From the NCBI GenBank assembly GCA_003225075.1, contig QIAP01000069.1, positions 25,576-74,297 of the forward strand: a stretch of 48,722 nucleotides of DNA. The letters run 5' to 3'. The DNA comes from Acidobacteriota bacterium. Lineage in GTDB: Bacteria; Acidobacteriota; Terriglobia; Terriglobales; Acidobacteriaceae. Under the pieces are notes generated by a model. The model did no database searches. It was given only the letters and a program-made list of their open reading frames with translations, and had not been told where the DNA came from. Both the position numbers and the translations under genes were made by a program. Shown here piece by piece: positions 44,524 through 48,722 of the stretch; the first letter of the stretch is position 1; each line of letters starts with the position of its first letter.

Positions 44524-45012
44524 CTATCTGGCGCCCGCCGTCTTTTTATGCTGAGTCTTCTTAGTCTTTACTTTTGTCGCCCGTGCCTTAGCCTTCGTTC
44601 TCGCCGCAGCCTTGGTGGTTGCTGCTTCTTCACCCACCACCGTGGCCATCGACCGGCCATTCTTGCTACGCTCCGCGAGCACGATCTCGATATGCGCGAT
44701 ACGCCTCACGTAGTGATAGGCGCGGCCCATTGGTGCTGGACGGATGCGCTTCATGCGTGGGCCATCATTCGCGACCGCACTCTTCACGTATAAGTTGTCA
44801 ATGTCAACGTCGATGCCCTTCTCGCTGCTCAAGTAACTGGCGTTGTCGAGCGCTGACTGCAATAACTTGCCTACGGTTGCGGCAACACGCTTCTTGGTAA
44901 AGGCAAGCGTATTGCGAGCTTCTTCCGCCCGGCGACCCTTAATCAGGTCCAAGACCAGACGCGCTTTTTGCGGCGAGACGCGCATGTAACGTGCTTCGGC
45001 TCGAAATTCCAT
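44524..45012 (-). CDS. rplV: 50S ribosomal protein L22
   Basis: A 162-residue L22 whose loop lines the exit tunnel. ARYMRVSPQKARLVLDLIKGRRAEEA and RAYHYVRRIAHIEIVL are diagnostic. The C-terminal 45 residues are an Ala/Lys-rich tail that makes it longer than the usual 110. The ATG at 45012 has AAGGAG six bases upstream. Confidence 0.97.
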   Translation of the reverse strand: MEFRAEARYMRVSPQKARLVLDLIKGRRAEEARNTLAFTKKRVAATVGKLLQSALDNASYLSSEKGIDVDIDNLYVKSAVANDGPRMKRIRPAPMGRAYHYVRRIAHIEIVLAERSKNGRSMATVVGEEAATTKAAARTKAKARATKVKTKKTQHKKTAGAR

Positions 45013-45022
45013 CTGCGTCTCC

Positions 45023-45400
45023 TTATGCCTTCGGCGCCGCCGGTGCTGCCGGAGCCGCTCCTGTCCCAGCACCTGCTGCCGGAACCGGAGCTCCAGGACC
45101 TCCGGGTACGCCAGCCGGCCGTGCTGCTACTTCGGTGGCGGCGCGCATGGAGTGTCCCTTGAAGTTGCGGGTGAAACTGAACTCGCCCAGCTTGTGGCCC
45201 ACCATGTTCTCGGTGATATACACCGGGATAAATTTCCTGCCGTTGTGGACAGCGATGGTGTGACCCACCATCTCCGGGATAATGGTCGAGCGGCGCGACC
45301 AGGTCCGCAGCACCTTTTTTTCATTACGCGAGTTCATCCCCTCAACCCTCGTCTGAAGGTAAGTGTCGATGAACGGGCCCTTCTTGGTTGAACGTGCCAT
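45023..45400 (-). CDS. rpsS: 30S ribosomal protein S19
   Basis: A 125-residue S19. The core ([58 protein letters not shown]) is standard and ends near residue 88. The rest is an unusual Ala/Pro/Gly-rich tail ([16 protein letters not shown]) with no counterpart in typical S19. The ATG at 45400 has no AGGAG; GAGAACTG heptamers lie just upstream. Confidence 0.97.
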   Translation of the reverse strand: MARSTKKGPFIDTYLQTRVEGMNSRNEKKVLRTWSRRSTIIPEMVGHTIAVHNGRKFIPVYITENMVGHKLGEFSFTRNFKGHSMRAATEVAARPAGVPGGPGAPVPAAGAGTGAAPAAPAAPKA

Positions 45401-45404
45401 ATGT

Positions 45405-45425
45405 CAGTTCTCGGTTCTCAGTTCT
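45405..45425. repeat. heptamer array CAGTTCT-CGGTTCT-CAGTTCT at the rpsS start
   Basis: Three consecutive copies start four bases beyond the rpsS ATG. On the coding strand they read AGAACTG, AGAACCG and AGAACTG, and no other ribosome-binding site is visible. Confidence 0.85.
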
Positions 45426-45480
45426 GAATTCGTTTGCCGGGTTAAGTCTTCCGGCGTTACTTTCTTTGCAAGAACAAACT

Positions 45481-46305
45481 TCATTTCTTACGGCGACCGA
45501 CGATGAATGAATCGGTGCGCTTGTTATTGCGCGTCTTGTAGCCGCGGGTTGGCTGTCCCCAGGGCGTTACCGGATGACGTCCACCGGATGTCTTGCCTTC
45601 TCCACCGCCATGCGGGTGATCTACTGGATTCATGGAAACGCCGCGGTTATGCGGACGCCGTCCGAGCCAGCGCATGCGTCCAGCTTTGCCGATGGTGACG
45701 TTCTCATGATCGGTGTTTCCCACCTGACCGATGGTGGCCATGCAATCGAGCAAAACCTTGCGGGTCTCCCCCGAAGGCAACTTGACCAGCGCGTAGTCAC
45801 CCTCCTTCGCTACCAACTGCGCCGCTCCGCCGGCGGAGCGCACCATCTGCGCACCTTTTCCCGGGCGTAGTTCCAAGTTGTGAACCATGGTGCCCGGCGG
45901 AATGTTGCGTAACGGCAGCGCATTCCCAACCAGAATATCGGCCTCCGGACCGCTTACAACTTTTTGGCCGATCTTGAGCCCATCCGGTTGAACGATGTAG
46001 CGTTTTTCGCCATCGGCGTAGCTCAACAGAGCGATACGAGCGGAGCGGTTGGGATCGTACTCCACCGAAATCACCGTGGCGGGAATGCCAATCTTGTCGC
46101 GCTTGAAATCGATCAGGCGTAGCTTGCGCTTATTTCCTCCACCACGGAACCAACTGGTGATGTCGCCTGAATTGCGGCGACCGCCGGTACGCTTCTTGGT
46201 CTCGGTCAACGGCTTGAACGGCTTGCTGGCAGTAAGATCGTCATTGACCAGCGTCGTCCGATACCGCAAGGTCTGGGTCGTCGGTCTGTACGTTTTGATT
46301 GCCAT
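45481..46305 (-). CDS. rplB: 50S ribosomal protein L2
   Basis: A 274-residue L2 at the peptidyl-transferase centre. [61 protein letters not shown] (with the His near residue 230 important for activity) and the ending [19 protein letters not shown] are diagnostic; motifs are given here as separated pieces. The ATG at 46305 is preceded by the AAGAGCTGA element at 46310-46318. Confidence 0.98.
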   Translation of the reverse strand: MAIKTYRPTTQTLRYRTTLVNDDLTASKPFKPLTETKKRTGGRRNSGDITSWFRGGGNKRKLRLIDFKRDKIGIPATVISVEYDPNRSARIALLSYADGEKRYIVQPDGLKIGQKVVSGPEADILVGNALPLRNIPPGTMVHNLELRPGKGAQMVRSAGGAAQLVAKEGDYALVKLPSGETRKVLLDCMATIGQVGNTDHENVTIGKAGRMRWLGRRPHNRGVSMNPVDHPHGGGEGKTSGGRHPVTPWGQPTRGYKTRNNKRTDSFIVGRRKK

Positions 46306-46309
46306 AAAC

Positions 46310-46338
46310 TCAGCTCTTAGCTTCTAGCTCTCAACTTG
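46310..46338. repeat. heptamer array CAGCTCT-TAGCTTC-TAGCTCT-CAACTTG at the rplB start
   Basis: Four consecutive 7-base words from 46311 to 46338. The first word forms the AAGAGCTGA element against the rplB start codon. Confidence 0.8.
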
Positions 46339-46345
46339 AAACTCC

Positions 46346-46365
46346 GGCAGACATGCTGGTCTGCC
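46346..46365. repeat. perfect hairpin GGCAGAC-ATGCTG-GTCTGCC, rplW-rplB gap
   Basis: A 7-bp stem with a six-base loop, 11 bases beyond the rplW stop. Confidence 0.7.
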
Positions 46366-46376
46366 TACCAGTATCG

Positions 46377-46670
46377 TTATAAATTTTGCGCGTATTCCGG
46401 CATCTTTTCGCCGGCTCGCAACCGTACATACGCTTTTTTCCAATCCGGACGATAGCCGGCAAACTTTCCCCGCCGACGTTCCTTGCCCGGATAGTTGGCG
46501 GTGCGCACTGAGCGAACCTTCACTTTGAAAATGGTTTGCACGGCTTCCTTGATCTCTGTTTTCGTGGCCTTACTGTTCACCTGGAAGACCAGCGTGTTCT
46601 GGTTTTCCTTGATGGCCAGGCCTTTCTCAGTGATTACCGGACGGCGAATGATCTGGTATGCAGACTTCAT
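46377..46670 (-). CDS. rplW: 50S ribosomal protein L23
   Basis: A 97-residue L23 at the tunnel exit, the docking site for trigger factor and SRP. YQIIRRPVITEKGLAIKENQNTLVFQV and IKEAVQTIFKVKVRSVRTANYPGKERRRG are diagnostic. The ATG overlaps the rplD stop as TAATG, so translation is coupled. Confidence 0.97.
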   Translation of the reverse strand: MKSAYQIIRRPVITEKGLAIKENQNTLVFQVNSKATKTEIKEAVQTIFKVKVRSVRTANYPGKERRRGKFAGYRPDWKKAYVRLRAGEKMPEYAQNL

Positions 46671-47413
46671 TACGCCACCTCCGCCGCTTTTTCATGCCGG
46701 GTGCGGCGACGCGGAGCACGCGATGTTTTCTTTCCACTCTTTTCCCCGTCACCTTCTGCTGCCTTGCGTTGACGTTTCGAAATCGAACCCTTCAATGAAA
46801 CCTGCAGTTTCTCGATTGCAGGTTGCGAAAAGATTACGCGGTCATAACGCAACAAGTGATACGGATGAACCTCGTTTCCACTCACCAGTTCCAGACCGTC
46901 AATATTGCGCGAGCTCAGCTCCAAGTTGCGATTCTCATGCTTGCGCGCCTCCACCAGCAGCACGGTTCCGACGACCTTGAATACATCAAGCGTCTCGCGG
47001 AATTGCTTGGTCTTGGGTTCTTTAACATCGAACGCATTGACGACTGTGAGTTTGCCATCCGCCAACTTTGAAGCCAGCGCCGAGCGCAACGCGCCCAGCA
47101 GTTTCTTCCGCGGGAACGCATAATCGTGAGAGTGAGGCTGCGGGCCGTGTACGGTTCCGCCATGTCGCCACAGGGGAGAGCGGATCGAACCGACACGCGC
47201 GCGACCAGTTCCTTTCTGCTTCCATAACTTCTTTCCGGAACCAGACACCAATTTCTTGTTCTTGGTGGCGTGCGTACCTGCCCGCCGAGAAGCGCGGTAG
47301 TGCTTGATCGCTTCCCACAGCAGATCCTCGTTAACGGCACCGAAAACTTCGTCGGCGAGTTCGAGGGTGCCCACTTTGGCTCCACTCAAATCGTGTATGT
47401 CGATAGTCGCCAT
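46670..47413 (-). CDS. rplD: 50S ribosomal protein L4
   Basis: A 247-residue L4. The core (VNEDLLWEAIKHYRASRRAGTHATKNK, GTGRARVGSIRSPLWRHGGTVHGP) is intact. About 35 C-terminal residues (SISKRQRKAAEGDGEKSGKK onward) form a basic tail beyond the usual 205. In E. coli L4 represses the S10 operon; whether it does so here is unknown. The ATG at 47413 lies 61 bases after the rplC stop, without a strong ribosome-binding site. Confidence 0.97.
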   Translation of the reverse strand: MATIDIHDLSGAKVGTLELADEVFGAVNEDLLWEAIKHYRASRRAGTHATKNKKLVSGSGKKLWKQKGTGRARVGSIRSPLWRHGGTVHGPQPHSHDYAFPRKKLLGALRSALASKLADGKLTVVNAFDVKEPKTKQFRETLDVFKVVGTVLLVEARKHENRNLELSSRNIDGLELVSGNEVHPYHLLRYDRVIFSQPAIEKLQVSLKGSISKRQRKAAEGDGEKSGKKTSRAPRRRTRHEKAAEVA

Positions 47414-47474
47414 ATACTTTCCATGTCCGGCTGGTCACAATTGCAGATTAGTGACCAACGACCGATGACTTGTC

Positions 47475-48206
47475 TTATCCCTTCTTGGCCGCACGCTTGG
47501 CTGCCTTCAATGGGTCAACCGTACCAATGCCGGCGAATCCCCGGCGCTCTCGAGGCGGTTTCTTGGCTTTGCTGATGATCAGGTATCCGCCGTTCGGACC
47601 GGGCACGCTGCCTTCAACCACCAACAGGTTCTCTTCTTTGTCCACGCCTAGCACGCGCGAGTTGCGCACCGTGACGCGCGCGTTTCCCATGTGGCCCGAC
47701 ATGCGCATTCCTTTGAACACGCGCGAGGGAAAGGCAGACGAGCCGATCGAGCCCGGAATCTGGAACATGGACCCGTGCGACTTCGGGCCGCCGCCAAAAT
47801 GATGACGCTTGACCACACCGGTGAAACCACGACCCTTACTTATTCCGACGATATCAACGAACGGCTCACCCTCGAAAATATCAACCAGCACTCGCTCCCC
47901 GACTTTCAAAGCACCGTCAGTTTCGGCCTTTTCTTCGACTTCCACGGGGACTTCGCGCAGGAATTTCATAGGCGGCAAATTGTGTTTGCCAAAGTGTCCG
48001 CGCATCGGCTTAGTAACGCGCGATTCCTTTACGAATTCAACCAGCCCGATCTGAGCGGAAATGTACCCGTCCTTGGTGGCGGTCTTGTGCTGTGTAACCA
48101 CGCACGGGCCAGCCTGAAGAACAGTGGCAGGACGTACGTCGCCCTTGTCATCGAAGAGCTGCGTCATGCCGACTTTCTTTCCTAAAATTCCAGCTACTTT
48201 TGCCAT
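47475..48206 (-). CDS. rplC: 50S ribosomal protein L3
   Basis: A 243-residue L3, an early assembly protein. MAKVAGILGKKVGMTQLF, GISKGRGFTGVVKRHHFGGGPKSHGS and GHMGNARVTVRNSRVLGVD are diagnostic. The ATG at 48206 has GGAG seven bases upstream; the ten further codons to 48236 are not used by homologues. The C-terminal 35 residues are a basic tail (PPRERRGF...KAAKRAAKKG). Confidence 0.97.
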   Translation of the reverse strand: MAKVAGILGKKVGMTQLFDDKGDVRPATVLQAGPCVVTQHKTATKDGYISAQIGLVEFVKESRVTKPMRGHFGKHNLPPMKFLREVPVEVEEKAETDGALKVGERVLVDIFEGEPFVDIVGISKGRGFTGVVKRHHFGGGPKSHGSMFQIPGSIGSSAFPSRVFKGMRMSGHMGNARVTVRNSRVLGVDKEENLLVVEGSVPGPNGGYLIISKAKKPPRERRGFAGIGTVDPLKAAKRAAKKG

Positions 48207-48252
48207 GTTCGTTCTCCGCGTCGCCCAGCTTGGCATTCGCTATTGGTTGGGC

Positions 48253-48287
48253 CTCAGACCCGTGTCTGAGCGATGCTTGCATCGCTC
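48253..48287. repeat. two overlapping hairpins, rpsJ-rplC gap
   Basis: CTCAGAC pairs with GTCTGAG around CCGT (48253-48270). GAGCGATG pairs with CATCGCTC around CTTG (48268-48287). They share GAG at 48268-48270, so at full length only one can form at a time. Confidence 0.7.
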
Positions 48288-48292
48288 CTGAC

Positions 48293-48622
48293 CTACTTGT
48301 GTTCCTTACCAAACGCCTTGATCTCGACATCCACGCCGGCCGGGAGATCGAGTTTCATCAGCGCATCCACCGTTTGCTGTGTGGGCTCCAGAATGTCGAG
48401 CAGGCGCTTGTGGGTGCGAATTTCGAACTGCTCGCGCGATTTCTTATCCACATGCGGGGAGCGCAGCACACAGTACTTGTTTTTCATTGTGGGCAATGGA
48501 ATCGGCCCAGCGATTTGTGCGCCAGTGCGCTTCGCCGTCTCGACGATTTCACCCGTCGATTGATCGAGGATGCGATAGTCGTACGCCTTCAGGCGGATGC
48601 GGATTCTTTCTTTTCCAATCAC
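48293..48622 (-). CDS. rpsJ: 30S ribosomal protein S10
   Basis: A 109-residue S10, the first gene of the S10 cluster and also the NusE component of antitermination complexes. [54 protein letters not shown] and [10 protein letters not shown] are diagnostic pieces. The start is a GTG at 48622; a weak AGAGAG lies upstream. A CCTTCC/GGAAGG hairpin sits at 48641-48659. An upstream tuf gene is common in bacteria but would lie outside this window. Confidence 0.96.
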   Translation of the reverse strand: MIGKERIRIRLKAYDYRILDQSTGEIVETAKRTGAQIAGPIPLPTMKNKYCVLRSPHVDKKSREQFEIRTHKRLLDILEPTQQTVDALMKLDLPAGVDVEIKAFGKEHK

Positions 48623-48722
48623 GTTTGTCTCTCTCTGACCCCTTCCGTCTGCGGGAAGGAAAGAACTGGCGGCAAGCTACAGGCCGCGAATTATGTTTGT
48701 GATTCACCCGCAACGTGGACAA

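Overview
This 48.7 kb window looks like a chromosomal piece of an Acidobacteriota genome, probably of the Koribacter/Terriglobia type. The evidence is two secreted VWFA-related proteins of the kind catalogued as the Acidobacterial VWFA domain (TIGR03436), a GC-rich codon bias, several short conserved proteins typical of that phylum, and zinc-binding forms of many ribosomal proteins. No phage, insertion sequence, CRISPR array, rRNA or tRNA was found. Almost everything is housekeeping or nutrient handling.

Layout. Positions 1-690 hold the broken 3' end of an exported-protein gene. From 700 to 13,800 come mainly peptide and membrane functions: an S9 prolyl-oligopeptidase-like enzyme, a secreted protein of unknown role, a comF-HNH pair, an OPT transporter, a PLP-homeostasis protein (YggS) with a DUF167 protein, a POT/MFS transporter, an M24 peptidase overlapping two membrane proteins, and a double GNAT acetyltransferase. 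From 13,900 to 22,900, on the minus strand, lies a rimP-nusA-infB-ylxP-rbfA-nrnA run, followed by small membrane proteins and a GT39 glycosyltransferase. The infB frame is broken into two ORFs that overlap by four bases. Positions 23,000-31,100 hold two convergent VWFA genes, guaB, a VanZ-like gene, an MFS transporter and a membrane-anchored unknown. From 31,275 to 48,622, all on the minus strand, runs the complete S10-spc-alpha cluster in canonical order: rpsJ-rplC-rplD-rplW-rplB-rpsS-rplV-rpsC-rplP-rpmC-rpsQ-rplN-rplX-rplE-rpsN-rpsH-rplF-rplR-rpsE-rpmD-rplO-secY-adk-map-infA-rpmJ-rpsM-rpsK-rpsD-rpoA-rplQ.

The least ordinary content is between the genes. Many junctions carry short degenerate tandem words of 7, 8 or 9 bases (for example CAGTTCT/CGGTTCT, NNTCAGC, GTTTCAAG). 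They are often arranged as two arrays facing each other, and in the translation operons they frequently sit directly against a start codon, where the ribosome-binding site should be. A second class is short perfect hairpins with stems of 6-9 bp and tiny loops, again at gene junctions, two of them with the same core and flank. The heptamer arrays resemble in form the STRR repeats known from cyanobacteria. I know of no description of them as translation-initiation elements in ribosomal-protein operons, and they are the main candidate here for something undescribed.
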